Program-made: the position numbers and the translations under genes
Shown here: one piece after another, positions 18,491 through 27,715 of the stretch
How the letters are laid out: every line of letters begins with the position of its first letter
Position numbering within the stretch: position 1 is the stretch's first letter
Origin: Rubritalea marina DSM 17716
GTDB lineage: Bacteria; Verrucomicrobiota; Verrucomicrobiia; Verrucomicrobiales; Akkermansiaceae
Direction of reading: 5' to 3'
Length of the DNA: 64,000 nt
Assembly (NCBI RefSeq): GCF_000378105.1
Contig: NZ_KB899254.1
Coordinates: 1 to 64,000, forward strand
Notes under the pieces: generated by a model
The model's input: only the letters and a program-made list of their open reading frames with translations
The model's database searches: none
What the model was told of the DNA's origin: nothing

Positions 18491-19705
18491 ATGAGTGACA
18501 ATTTAGAAGATCTCGAACAGTGGGGAGAAGACGTCATTTTTGGGCGTGTGAAGGGCTTTCGCGCCTCTCTCATGCGTTGCTTTTTGCGTGTGTTGTCTTG
18601 GGTGTACCGCTTTGGGGTGAAGCAGCGCCTTCGCCTATATCGTTCGCATTGGAACCAGCCAGTACAACTTGGCACTACTGTGATTAGCATTGGCAATATT
18701 ACGGTGGGAGGTACCGGCAAGACGCCTGTGGTGGAGTTGTTTGCCAAAACACTGCGTGACCGAGGGCGCGATGTGGCGATCCTTTCACGTGGGTACAAAT
18801 CAAAGAAGCTAGATAGCCCGCAGACCTGGCGCAGCCGTGAGACTGGCGAGGAAATTCCTGAGGAAGATATGCCTAGAGTGGTGAGTGCCGGTCGGGGCCT
18901 AGAGTTGGACGTGCAATATGCTGGAGACGAACCATACATGCTGGCCAAGAATCTCGATGGCGTGGCAGTGGTGGTGGACAAAGATCGTGTGAAAGGCGGG
19001 CGCTTTGCGATTTCAGAGTTGGAGTCTGATTTGTTGTTGCTGGATGACGGTATGCAATTTCTGAAGCTAGGCCATACGATTGATGTGGTGCTTGTTGATT
19101 TTAATGCTCCATTCGGGACGGGTGCAATCCTGCCGCGTGGTACCTTACGCGAGCCGCCGCGCAATCTTTGCCGGGCGGATTACGTGTTCATCACGAAGTG
19201 CTACAAGGCGGGGAATACTGAGTTGATAGAAAAGATCCGTAAGTACAATCCAGTCGCTGAGATTATCGAGTGCACTCACGGGCCGCAGTACATTGAGAAT
19301 GTGTTTACCGGCGAGGTGCTGCCTTTGGATTTTTTGAAGGGCAAGTATGTTGCTGCAATCAGCGGGATTGCGGTGCCGCAGAGCTTTGAAGAAAAGCTCA
19401 CCGACTATGGGGCGAACGTGCTATTCCATCGCACCTACGCTGACCACCATTCCTTTAGCCAGAAAGATATTGATCGCTTCATGCGCCGCTGTGTCAGACG
19501 AGATGCCGATATCATCGTGACCACGGAAAAGGATGCTGTGCGTTTTCCGCGTCCTGAGGAAATGGATGTGGAGGTCTACTTCCTACGCATCGAGGTGGAT
19601 ATCCTCAGTGGGCAGGAGGTCTGGGATAAGTTGGTCGATCGTGTTTGCGGCGAAAAGATGCCCATTGATCCCCTGTTGATCAACGAGCGCGCTTTTGCTT
19701 CCTGA
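18491..19705 (+). CDS. lpxK: Tetraacyldisaccharide 4'-kinase
   Basis: A 404-residue kinase that phosphorylates the lipid A precursor at the 4' position, at the inner membrane. The N-terminal region contains a membrane-associated helix (ASLMRCFLRVLSWVYRFG), followed by the typical ISIGNITVGGTGKTPVVE P-loop, the ILSRGYKS block, the DEPYMLAKN-like element, the DLLLLDDGMQ motif and the FAGIA-like C-terminal part (AAISGIAVPQSFEE, TYADHHSFSQKDI). Its presence implies a lipopolysaccharide outer membrane. ATG 18491 fits the family; 18428 would add residues without similarity. Confidence 0.93.
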   Translation: MSDNLEDLEQWGEDVIFGRVKGFRASLMRCFLRVLSWVYRFGVKQRLRLYRSHWNQPVQLGTTVISIGNITVGGTGKTPVVELFAKTLRDRGRDVAILSRGYKSKKLDSPQTWRSRETGEEIPEEDMPRVVSAGRGLELDVQYAGDEPYMLAKNLDGVAVVVDKDRVKGGRFAISELESDLLLLDDGMQFLKLGHTIDVVLVDFNAPFGTGAILPRGTLREPPRNLCRADYVFITKCYKAGNTELIEKIRKYNPVAEIIECTHGPQYIENVFTGEVLPLDFLKGKYVAAISGIAVPQSFEEKLTDYGANVLFHRTYADHHSFSQKDIDRFMRRCVRRDADIIVTTEKDAVRFPRPEEMDVEVYFLRIEVDILSGQEVWDKLVDRVCGEKMPIDPLLINERAFAS

Positions 19706-19757
19706 TAGATTTTCCAAATTTTACAGGCTAGTATGTTAGGCTCAATTGTTGAGTCCT

Positions 19758-19940
19758 ATGGAAAAACAAGATTTAGTTCATCTGCTGAGAGCTGCTGGAA
19801 AAATTACGAATTCTCGAGAGATTTACGTATTTGGCTCGCAGGCGATTCTGGCGGCAGACATTCACCATCATGAAATTTTACACCGTTCAATGGAAGCGGG
19901 TCTGGCGGTGCCAGGCGACAATGGATGCATGCCAATTTAG
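19758..19940 (+). pseudogene. Nucleotidyltransferase remnant (5' fragment)
   Basis: The first 32 residues (MEKQDLVHLLRAAGKITNSR then YVFGSQAILAA) look like the start of a DUF6036-type nucleotidyltransferase with its G-S-Q motif. After that the frame loses similarity and stops at 19938-19940, about 60 residues in total, where the family has about 180. This is a broken copy. Confidence 0.6.
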
Positions 19941-20095
19941 TCGCTGAATGGGATGAGGTGGCGCGTTTGATGAGCAATCATCCGTTTGCATGCATTATAG
20001 ACCAAAAGAGGCGTCAGGAAATCCTCTATGGTGTGCCACTTGATGGGAACCAGCCCACGAAGTGGCGTGACTTCGGCTTGGCCGATTTAGCTTAA
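19925..20095 (+). pseudogene. Short reading frame after the nucleotidyltransferase remnant
   Basis: A 56-codon frame opening with MHANLVAEWDEVARL and ending RDFGLADLA, in a different phase from the preceding remnant. Composition looks like genuine protein (tryptophans, no low complexity). It may be the 3' part of another small gene joined to the nucleotidyltransferase start by a deletion or frameshift near 19870-19920. It meets rph tail to tail with a 4-bp overlap. Confidence 0.4.
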
Positions 20096-20880
20096 CTAAA
20101 TGCAGCAGCTAAGTCAGCGAGGGAGTCGCCGTCTGGCTTGTCAGCATCGGCGATGGCTTTTTTCTGTAGCTCGGTGATTTGTTGAACACCCTCGGTAGCG
20201 AGCTCAATCATTTGTGCCATTTGTTGGGCGCTGAAGGTGGCTTCTTCGCCGGATCCTTGGAGTTCCACAAAGTTGAGGTCCTCAGTCATGACGACATTGA
20301 AGTCGACGCTGGCATCTCGGTCTTCAGGGTAGTTCAGGTCGAGCACCGCGGTGTCTTTGTAGATTCCGGAGGAAATCCCTGCTACCAATTGCTTGAGTGG
20401 GGATTTCTTCAACTTCCCTTCGGCTACTAGCTTATTGAGGGCAATCGCCACTGCGACACAGCCTCCGGTGATGGACGCAGTGCGTGTGCCGCCGTCGGCT
20501 TGGAGCACATCGCAGTCGATCCAGAGAGTGCGGTGGCCAAGTGCTTTGAGGTCGACCACCGAGCGGATGGATCGGCCAATGAGGCGTTGGATTTCAGAGG
20601 AACGTCCATCGAGCTTACCCCGCGTGATGTCGCGTGCTTTGCGGTCCAGGGTTGAGTATGGGAGCATGTTGTACTCGGCAGTGAGCCAGCCACCTTTGAC
20701 TTTTTGGTATTTCATCCAGCGCGGCACATCCTCTTCGATGGTGCAGGCGCAGATCACGCGTGTGTCACCGAAAGAGACGAGCACCGATCCGTTGGCATGG
20801 GGCGCCACGTTGGCTTGGAAGCTGATCGGGCGAAGGGCATTGTTGGCTCTGCTGTCTGGACGCTGCATAGTCACAGTCAT
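20092..20880 (-). CDS. rph: Ribonuclease PH
   Basis: A 262-residue phosphorolytic 3'-5' exoribonuclease that trims tRNA 3' ends. Motifs: RPDSRANNALRPISF opening, GDTRVICACTIEEDVPRW, the GGWLTAEYNMLPYST block, GRSSEIQRLIGRSIRSVVDL and DCDVLQADGGTRTASITGG, which carry the phosphate- and RNA-binding residues. The start is ATG 20880 (or 20868); the frame is open further upstream but that part has no RNase PH similarity. The tail is about 20 residues longer than in E. coli. It lies 3' of oxyR on the same strand, 73 bp apart. Confidence 0.95.
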   Translation of the reverse strand: MTVTMQRPDSRANNALRPISFQANVAPHANGSVLVSFGDTRVICACTIEEDVPRWMKYQKVKGGWLTAEYNMLPYSTLDRKARDITRGKLDGRSSEIQRLIGRSIRSVVDLKALGHRTLWIDCDVLQADGGTRTASITGGCVAVAIALNKLVAEGKLKKSPLKQLVAGISSGIYKDTAVLDLNYPEDRDASVDFNVVMTEDLNFVELQGSGEEATFSAQQMAQMIELATEGVQQITELQKKAIADADKPDGDSLADLAAAFS

Positions 20881-20953
20881 ACTGAAGATGCCCGAGGATT
20901 CAAGGAAATTGGGAGGCTTCTTGGCGTCAATAATGGGGGTGAAAAGCGCCGAA

Positions 20954-21826
20954 TTACTTGAGGCTTTCGAGTGTGTTGGAGATTGATTCGATAAAGACTT
21001 TGGCGGCGGGATTGGGGTGCGTGCTCGGGCGTGTGATGAGCTGCACGCTACGCGAGGCGTCTGTAATTTCTTCCACGCTGATGCTGGGGGGGATGGGACG
21101 TGGCACAGCCATGGAGGGGATGATGGCGGAGCCGACACCGGATTCTATCAAGGACAATAAGGTGGCGATCTGATCGCAGACGATTCGGTGTTCGATCGTC
21201 GGGTCACAGTAGGCGAGGGTTTGATCTCTGAGGCAATGTCCGTCTTTGAGGGTGAGCATGTAGTTTTCCTCACCGCTATCCTGCATGGTGGGGCTCACGG
21301 TGTAGAGTTTTTCATTGAAGAGAGGGATTTCTTCGAAGTGGGAAGCTACGGATTTATCTAGGGTGTTGAGGTCGCTTGTGATCGCGAGATCGAGGTGACC
21401 TTGGTGTACCTTACGGGCGAGTTCCTTGGTGGTGTCCTCGTGGATTTTTAGTTTGATCTCTGGGTGTGCCGCGATGAAGGGGGGGAGGATTTTGCTGGTT
21501 AAAAAGGGAGCAATGGTGGGAATGATGCCGAAAGAGAGATTTCCTTGTTTTAGCAATTCGGTTTCAAGCAATTCCGCTTCAATACTGCGTGTCTGTTGTA
21601 AAATGAGCTTGGCTCTGCCTAGCAATCTTTCACCGATATCTGTCATGGTGAGCGGGCGGGTGTCTCGGTTGATGAGCGGGAGACCAACGGAATGCTCGAG
21701 GCTTTTGATTTGCTGGCTTAGAGCGGATTGGGTGATGCCTAGTTTGTCGGCTGCGTTGGTGAAGTGGCGAAATTCTGCTAATGCTTCGAGGGCTGAAAGT
21801 TGCGAAGTGGTTAAATTGATAGCCAT
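20954..21826 (-). CDS. oxyR: LysR-type peroxide sensor OxyR
   Basis: A 290-residue LysR regulator with an N-terminal winged helix-turn-helix (residues 15-45, FTNAADKLGITQSALSQQIK) and a substrate-binding domain that carries both redox cysteines of OxyR: Cys198 in DGHCLRDQ and Cys207 eight residues later, the same spacing as the Cys199-Cys208 pair of E. coli OxyR. The SIIPSMAVP-type segment is also typical. This supports hydrogen-peroxide sensing through a disulfide. No catalase or ahpC lies next to it, so its targets are elsewhere in the genome. Confidence 0.92.
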   Translation of the reverse strand: MAINLTTSQLSALEALAEFRHFTNAADKLGITQSALSQQIKSLEHSVGLPLINRDTRPLTMTDIGERLLGRAKLILQQTRSIEAELLETELLKQGNLSFGIIPTIAPFLTSKILPPFIAAHPEIKLKIHEDTTKELARKVHQGHLDLAITSDLNTLDKSVASHFEEIPLFNEKLYTVSPTMQDSGEENYMLTLKDGHCLRDQTLAYCDPTIEHRIVCDQIATLLSLIESGVGSAIIPSMAVPRPIPPSISVEEITDASRSVQLITRPSTHPNPAAKVFIESISNTLESLK

Positions 21827-21946
21827 TGGGTGGGGTCTAGGTGCAGGTTTGGGGTGATTTAGCTATTAGTGTTAGCTTGTGCGTGTGCGAGCTATCATTA
21901 GTTAGTTTTATTCCATCGGAACTGTAAAAAATTGTATGGAATGGCA

Positions 21947-21977
21947 CAAAAATAGCCACAGTTTTGCCGTGGCTATT
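21947..21977 (-). terminator. Terminator of the PEP-CTERM gene
   Basis: On the minus strand AATAGCCAC pairs with GTGGCTATT (21951-21959 with 21969-21977), followed by TTT, just past the stop codon at 22000. Confidence 0.8.
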
Positions 21978-21999
21978 CAGGCATTGAGGGGGGCTTGAT

Positions 22000-22629
22000 T
22001 CAACGCTTTCTGCGCAGAGTGACTGCGGCCAGGCCAAGTCCGAGCATTACCGTACTGCTCGGCTCTGGGATCACGTCGACAGCCATTACGTTGGTAATCT
22101 GATCTCCTGCGGCCGTGGCGATGAAGACGTTGACTTGCCCGCCTGGGGACACGTTGTTGACTTCCTCTAGTGTGGTCAAACTGTCGAGAGTGACTATAGG
22201 GCTGCTTGGGATGTTGATGGTAGTGAAGAGCGTGGCATTAAAGTCACTCACATTATTAATCACGAAGCGCACGTGGAGGTCTGGACCATCGATGTCACCG
22301 CCGGAGAAACCACGCTGCACTTGAGATGTTTCGAAGTCCCAATCCTGAGTTAAACCACCCACCCGTTCAGCATTTACAGAAATGGTTGGGCCTGAGGCTC
22401 CAGTGAATTCGCTGCCGCCTAATCCGGTGTAGGCGTCTTGGAATACCAGTTTGTAGCCGTTCGTGCCGATGGTTGAGGAGCTTCCGTCAGCGACGGTGAA
22501 GGAAAGAGGGGCTGTGAGAGTGATGCCTGTCAGGTAGCCACCGGAAGAGGTGAATAGGACAGCTGAATGGGAGAGGGAACTGAGGCAAGCTAGTGCGCCT
22601 AGCGTGAGAAGATGAGGGTATTTATTCAT
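22000..22629 (-). CDS. PEP-CTERM sorting domain protein
   Basis: A 209-residue exported protein. It has a signal peptide (LLTLGALACLSSLSHSA), a beta-rich middle of low complexity, and a C-terminal sorting signal: VIPEPSS, a hydrophobic helix (TVMLGLGLAAVTL) and a basic end (RRKR). Such proteins are processed by exosortase and are linked to extracellular polysaccharide or biofilm in Verrucomicrobia and Planctomycetes. The exosortase is not in this window. It has its own terminator and stands between oxyR and a kinase gene. Confidence 0.93.
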   Translation of the reverse strand: MNKYPHLLTLGALACLSSLSHSAVLFTSSGGYLTGITLTAPLSFTVADGSSSTIGTNGYKLVFQDAYTGLGGSEFTGASGPTISVNAERVGGLTQDWDFETSQVQRGFSGGDIDGPDLHVRFVINNVSDFNATLFTTINIPSSPIVTLDSLTTLEEVNNVSPGGQVNVFIATAAGDQITNVMAVDVIPEPSSTVMLGLGLAAVTLRRKR

Positions 22630-22713
22630 GGTGATTGAGGGTGAATCACGGTGAATATAACCTATTGATCACTCGTTAGTCTAGATGAATGTCAATCAGT
22701 CGTTGCAGCATGC

Positions 22714-23145
22714 TCACGAGAGTTTGGCCTGATCCCTTAGTGCTCCGCGTGCATGCATGCGCTCTAGGCGTAGTGATTCATCTATCTCAAGGTGGTGGAT
22801 CTCAATCTGGCACCCGTCAAAGCGTTCAGCAAGTAGGGCCTGCCATTTTGCTTTGTCGCGAAGCTCAGTGGTGAACGGGCCTGCTAGGATGACGTCGGTG
22901 TGAGCTAGGTTGTCGTCGGCGAGCTGAAACAATGTCTCGTAGACGGGCTCTCGATACGTGGTCTTATAGAGGGCTGAGTCACGATCGTGTGGGTCGAGTC
23001 CAGCAGCGCGGTGAGCTGCTTGGATCATCAAGTCCGTGGCTGAGTCACTATCAAAATAGGCAGCGTGGATTTGCTTTGCTAATTTTTTAGCAAAGGTGGT
23101 TTTTCCTGAGGCGGGAAGGCCACATACAATGTGTAAGCGGTGCAT
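22714..23145 (-). CDS. Small P-loop kinase (AAA_33/zeta-toxin-like), possibly C-terminally truncated
   Basis: A 143-residue protein with Walker A GLPASGKTTFAKKL near the N-terminus and a DSD (YFDSDSATDLM) acidic motif, typical of the AAA_33 family of small nucleotide or metabolite kinases. ATG 23145 begins the family similarity. The end (RGALRDQAKLS) stops where relatives usually continue with a short DW..Y tail, so a frameshift or truncation close to 22714 is possible. Confidence 0.75.
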   Translation of the reverse strand: MHRLHIVCGLPASGKTTFAKKLAKQIHAAYFDSDSATDLMIQAAHRAAGLDPHDRDSALYKTTYREPVYETLFQLADDNLAHTDVILAGPFTTELRDKAKWQALLAERFDGCQIEIHHLEIDESLRLERMHARGALRDQAKLS

Positions 23146-23872
23146 CGTGTTGTGTTGGGTGAGCAATGGCTGAGTGCATTGCTATTCTAAATGGAAAATC
23201 ATGGATCGCATTGTAAAACTCAATGGAAATGTCATTATTGCACTCGGTTTGAAACTTTGTTTGAAAATAGTCATAACGCGTCACATGTTGTGCTTATTGT
23301 TTATTTTCATCCTAAAAACTATCCACTGCTAGATTGAGTGTAAGTTCACGATGACTATCTAGATATGCATAGTACTTTCGACAGCTTGTCAGCGTGAGTT
23401 GAGCCTTTTGGATCAGTCTGAAACCTTAGTTTAGGGTGTTTGATGGAGAGATGTGGTCTTTTGTTATGTGTTTGATTGTGCCTTATGTTGTGGAATTGTG
23501 ATTTGGCTTTATGGTCCTTGTCTAATTTTTTCTCAGGACTGTCTAATTTTTTAGTGTGATACCTTTCACGGTGGCTTGTCATTTTTTTGTGTGTCATAAA
23601 TCGTTCGAGTAGTGATTCTAATACTAGTTATTATGGTCGGTGTTTAACGAAAACACACAAAACTTAATTTTTTCTTAATGTTTTTTAGCTATATTGAGGG
23701 CGTCTTCAGGAGTTCCTTTTGGAGGCACAATCATTCAACACAAGTAGACACCCCACCCCCGAACTTTCTATTCATGGCGATGATTGCATGAAGTATAATA
23801 AACAATCAAAAATACCCCTTTGAAAATCTGAGCATCGACTCTGGGAGGAAGTCTAGCCAGATTGATAAATGC
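23146..23872. other. Long AT-rich gene-free region
   Basis: More than 700 bp without a credible gene. It holds two near-copies of TGTCTAATTTTTT (about 23518-23532 and 23540-23553) and several T-rich runs. The only longer open frames are low-complexity lysine/histidine-rich sequences that do not look like proteins. A small RNA is possible but not demonstrable. Confidence 0.5.
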
Positions 23873-23903
23873 GATGGCACAAGGATCTGATCCTTGTGCC
23901 ATC
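23873..23903. repeat. Perfect 15-bp inverted repeat with 1-bp centre
   Basis: GATGGCACAAGGATC (23873-23887), T, GATCCTTGTGCCATC (23889-23903). It stands 83 bp upstream of the orphan regulator gene. It could be an operator for that regulator, or the stem of an RNA hairpin; the run downstream (TCTGTTTATT) is too weak for a clear terminator. Confidence 0.85.
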
Positions 23904-23986
23904 TCTGTTTATTATGGTAGATTTGAGGATCGTGTGATCAGTCCACGTAGGTGATTTTTGAGTGTTTTGAGCTGAACGAGGATAGG

Positions 23987-24646
23987 ATGAAAGTATTGAT
24001 AGCGGAGAGTGATAGGCAAATGCGCGAGCAACTCGTAAGCAGCCTAAGGCAAGCCAAGTATGTGGTAGATGTGGTAGGCGACGGCGAGGAAGCGTTGTAC
24101 ATGATGAAGAACTATCCCTATCTGGTGGTGCTTCTCGCAGATGATTTAAGGGGGGAGGGTGCTTTAGATGTCTTGAAGCAAGCACGCGCTGCCAAGGTGC
24201 GCAGTTGTATTATGATGCTGGGCGCGACAAAGAGCCCAGCGGTGCGTGTTCAGGGCTTGGATAGTGGGGCTGATGACTACATGGTCAAACCGCCTAACCT
24301 CGAAGAGCTAAAAGCACGTGTGCGCGTGATGGTGCGCAGGCAAAGTCTTGAGGGGAATTCATTGATCAAAGTTTCGGATGTGGAGTTTGATCAGAATTCG
24401 GGCCGAGTGATGAAGGGTGGCGAGGAGGTGTTGCTCACTGGGCGTGAGTTTAAAATTTTGAAGGTGCTCTTAATGCATCTCGGCACAGTGGTGCCCAAGT
24501 CCTTGGTGTATGACGCGATTGAAAGTGAATACGAGCACTCGATGTCAAACTTGCTCGAAGTGCACCTGTGTAGTTTGCGTAAAAAGCTTGGGAAGGACTT
24601 TATTCTGACCTTCCGTGGGCGAGGTTACATGATCGATCGAGATTAA
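23987..24646 (+). CDS. Atypical OmpR/PhoB-family response regulator without a phospho-acceptor
   Basis: A 219-residue protein: receiver domain (1-115) and winged-helix DNA-binding domain (about 125-219, ending in FRGRGYMIDRD, with LTGREFKILKVLL and SNLLEVHLCSLRKKLG). Aligned with active receivers, the aspartate that should be phosphorylated is Ala51 (LLADDLRGEG), the acidic pair near the start is reduced to Ser8-Asp9 (AESD), the switch Thr is Gly79, but Lys101 (DYMVKPP) is kept. It should therefore act without a kinase, as known for ChxR of Chlamydia and HP1043 of Helicobacter. No sensor kinase is adjacent. Confidence 0.88.
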   Translation: MKVLIAESDRQMREQLVSSLRQAKYVVDVVGDGEEALYMMKNYPYLVVLLADDLRGEGALDVLKQARAAKVRSCIMMLGATKSPAVRVQGLDSGADDYMVKPPNLEELKARVRVMVRRQSLEGNSLIKVSDVEFDQNSGRVMKGGEEVLLTGREFKILKVLLMHLGTVVPKSLVYDAIESEYEHSMSNLLEVHLCSLRKKLGKDFILTFRGRGYMIDRD

Positions 24647-24682
24647 AAAAATACCCTGAGCGGGCAATGCCACTCAGGGTAT
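24645..24682 (-). terminator. Terminator of the ATP synthase operon
   Basis: On the minus strand ATACCCTGAG pairs with CTCAGGGTAT (24651-24660 with 24673-24682), followed by seven T. It closes the atp operon 39 bp after atpC and overlaps the end of the convergent regulator gene. Confidence 0.9.
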
Positions 24683-24720
24683 AGATTCTGATAATACGTG
24701 TTTGAAAGCGCGAGCTACGT

Positions 24721-25131
24721 CTAGACGCGGCGCTTGCGCTTGAGGTTGATCTTCGCAAGGTTTTGAGCGATGACACCTTGGAGGTGAGCAAGCTCTTCGA
24801 GGTCCTTGCTGTGATCGAGACCTTTGAGTGCCTCTTCAGCGCGCTCTACAGCGGCTTGGGCAGTGGCTTCATCAATTTCTGCTTCGCCAAGAGCCATGTC
24901 TGTGAGGATGGTGATCTTGTCGTCAGAAACTTCAGCGAAGCCGGAGCCGATCGCAAGTTCGTGAGAAGCACCGTCTTTTTGGTAACGGAGTTCACCTGGT
25001 GCGAGAGCAGTGACGAGCGCAGCGTGCAAATCAAGCACACCGATCTCTCCTTCTGCTGCCGGAAGATAAACGTCGGATACCTTTTCAGAGAGCACTTTTT
25101 TCTCAGGAGTTACGATTTCGAGATGAAGCAT
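24721..25131 (-). CDS. atpC: ATP synthase F1 subunit epsilon
   Basis: 136 residues. The N-terminal beta-barrel is clear (LEIVTPEKKVLSEKVSDVYL and GEIGVLDLHAALVTAL), with a C-terminal two-helix region ending in RKRRV. It is part of the rotary central stalk and an inhibitor of idle hydrolysis in many bacteria. It is the last cistron of the atp operon, with a 71-bp gap after atpD. Confidence 0.95.
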   Translation of the reverse strand: MLHLEIVTPEKKVLSEKVSDVYLPAAEGEIGVLDLHAALVTALAPGELRYQKDGASHELAIGSGFAEVSDDKITILTDMALGEAEIDEATAQAAVERAEEALKGLDHSKDLEELAHLQGVIAQNLAKINLKRKRRV

Positions 25132-25136
25132 GATTT

Positions 25137-25163
25137 AATTTGTGATTTGTAATTTGTGATTTG
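25137..25163. repeat. Direct repeat in the atpD-atpC gap
   Basis: AATTTGTGATTTG occurs twice (25137-25149 and 25151-25163), one base apart. A similar short duplication (TAGCGAGTAG at 27646-27655 and 27660-27669) lies in the atpA-atpG gap. These probably arose by local duplication. Confidence 0.85.
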
Positions 25164-25202
25164 AGATGAGCTGACGACCAGTGATCGCCAGCTGTGCTCA
25201 AA

Positions 25203-26681
<1,479 letters not shown>

Positions 26682-26728
26682 TTATCAGTTAGTAAATTTA
26701 GTAAAAGTGATCAGAGAAGTGATCTGGA

Positions 26729-27625
26729 TTATTCCATTGCCTTCATGGCAGTGGTGATTTCGAGAAGCTCGGCGGTAATGGCTGCCTGACGAAGCTTGTT
26801 GAATTCTAGTGTGAGTGCGTCTTGCATGTCCTTCGCGTTGTCGGTAGCCGCTTTCATGGATACCATACGAGCTGAGTGCTCGGATGCGCGTGATTCTACG
26901 AGCATCTGATAGACTTGGAAGTTGACGTACTGTGGCAGGAGGGTGTCGAGCACCTTGGCCGGTGATGGCTCGAAGGTGTATTCTTTTTCAAGAGCCTTAT
27001 TTTTATCGGTTTCACCGACGGCTCCTTTACCGACGCCTTCGTAGTCTTGCTTTTCGCCGAGGCTTGTGGACTCGATAGGGAGCAGCTGAACCACTGTAGG
27101 AACCTGGAGCATGGTCGACTTGAAGTCGTTGAATGCAACCTTCACACAATCGTAATCACCACTGAGGAATTTCTCAGTGAGAAATTTGGAGATTGGGCGG
27201 GCCTCTGCAAATGGCACAGGGTCCTTCACTACGAAGTCGGCCTTGGTGTCATTGCCAGACTTAGCCAAGCTGATACGCAGTTTACGGCCAACAGTGACGT
27301 ATTCAGTCTCATTTGTATGTTCCTTAACAACCTCTTTCAAGAGATTGCCGTTGAAACCACCACAGAGACCTTTGTCTGCTGAGATGACGAGTGTGAGTGT
27401 CTTCTTGCCATCGCGCTTCTCAAGAAGTGGGTGAGCATTTTCATCCACATTTTCTTTGAGGTTTACGAGGACCTTGTTGAGCTCATCTGCGTAGGCACGA
27501 CCAGCGATTGCTTGGTTCTGAGCCTTTTTCATTTTGGCTGCAGCAACAAGCTCCATCGCGCGTGTGATCTGCGCTGTGTTTTTTACCGATTTGATTCGGC
27601 GACGAATGTCTCTCAGATTTGCCAT
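26729..27625 (-). CDS. atpG: ATP synthase F1 subunit gamma
   Basis: 298 residues. The conserved N-terminal ANLRDIRRRIKSVKNTAQIT and the C-terminal helix (MKAATDNAKDMQDALTLEFNKLRQA, split here only by wording) are present. The middle carries a roughly 30-residue charged insertion (around ESTSLGEKQDYEGVGKGA) relative to the E. coli protein. It rotates inside alpha3beta3. Confidence 0.97.
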   Translation of the reverse strand: MANLRDIRRRIKSVKNTAQITRAMELVAAAKMKKAQNQAIAGRAYADELNKVLVNLKENVDENAHPLLEKRDGKKTLTLVISADKGLCGGFNGNLLKEVVKEHTNETEYVTVGRKLRISLAKSGNDTKADFVVKDPVPFAEARPISKFLTEKFLSGDYDCVKVAFNDFKSTMLQVPTVVQLLPIESTSLGEKQDYEGVGKGAVGETDKNKALEKEYTFEPSPAKVLDTLLPQYVNFQVYQMLVESRASEHSARMVSMKAATDNAKDMQDALTLEFNKLRQAAITAELLEITTAMKAME

Positions 27626-27678
27626 TGTTTTTCTTAAGTAGCGTCTAGCGAGTAGCTATTAGCGAGTAGTTAGAAAGA

Positions 27679-27702
27679 CGGACGCCGCGCTTGCGGCGTC
27701 CT
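27679..27702 (-). promoter_or_regulatory. mRNA hairpin between atpA and atpG
   Basis: GGACGCCGC (27680-27688) pairs with GCGGCGTCC (27693-27701), a 9-bp GC-rich stem with a 4-base loop. No T-run follows, so it is more likely a processing or stabilising hairpin than a terminator. Confidence 0.7.
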
Positions 27703-27715
27703 CCTTAATTGGAAA

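Noticed and set aside
18394-19164. Long minus-strand open frame continuous with the gene at 17839-18393
   Set aside because: It is the exact complement of lpxK, a clear kinase with a P-loop; its translation is rich in Arg, Ser and Pro, as expected of an antisense frame.
20393-20986. Plus-strand frame across rph
   Set aside because: Antisense to the RNase PH coding sequence with all its motifs; low plausibility as protein.
23355-23597. Minus-strand frame of 80 codons in the long AT-rich gap
   Set aside because: Composition is Lys/His-rich with no ribosome site and no hydrophobic core; likely a chance frame.
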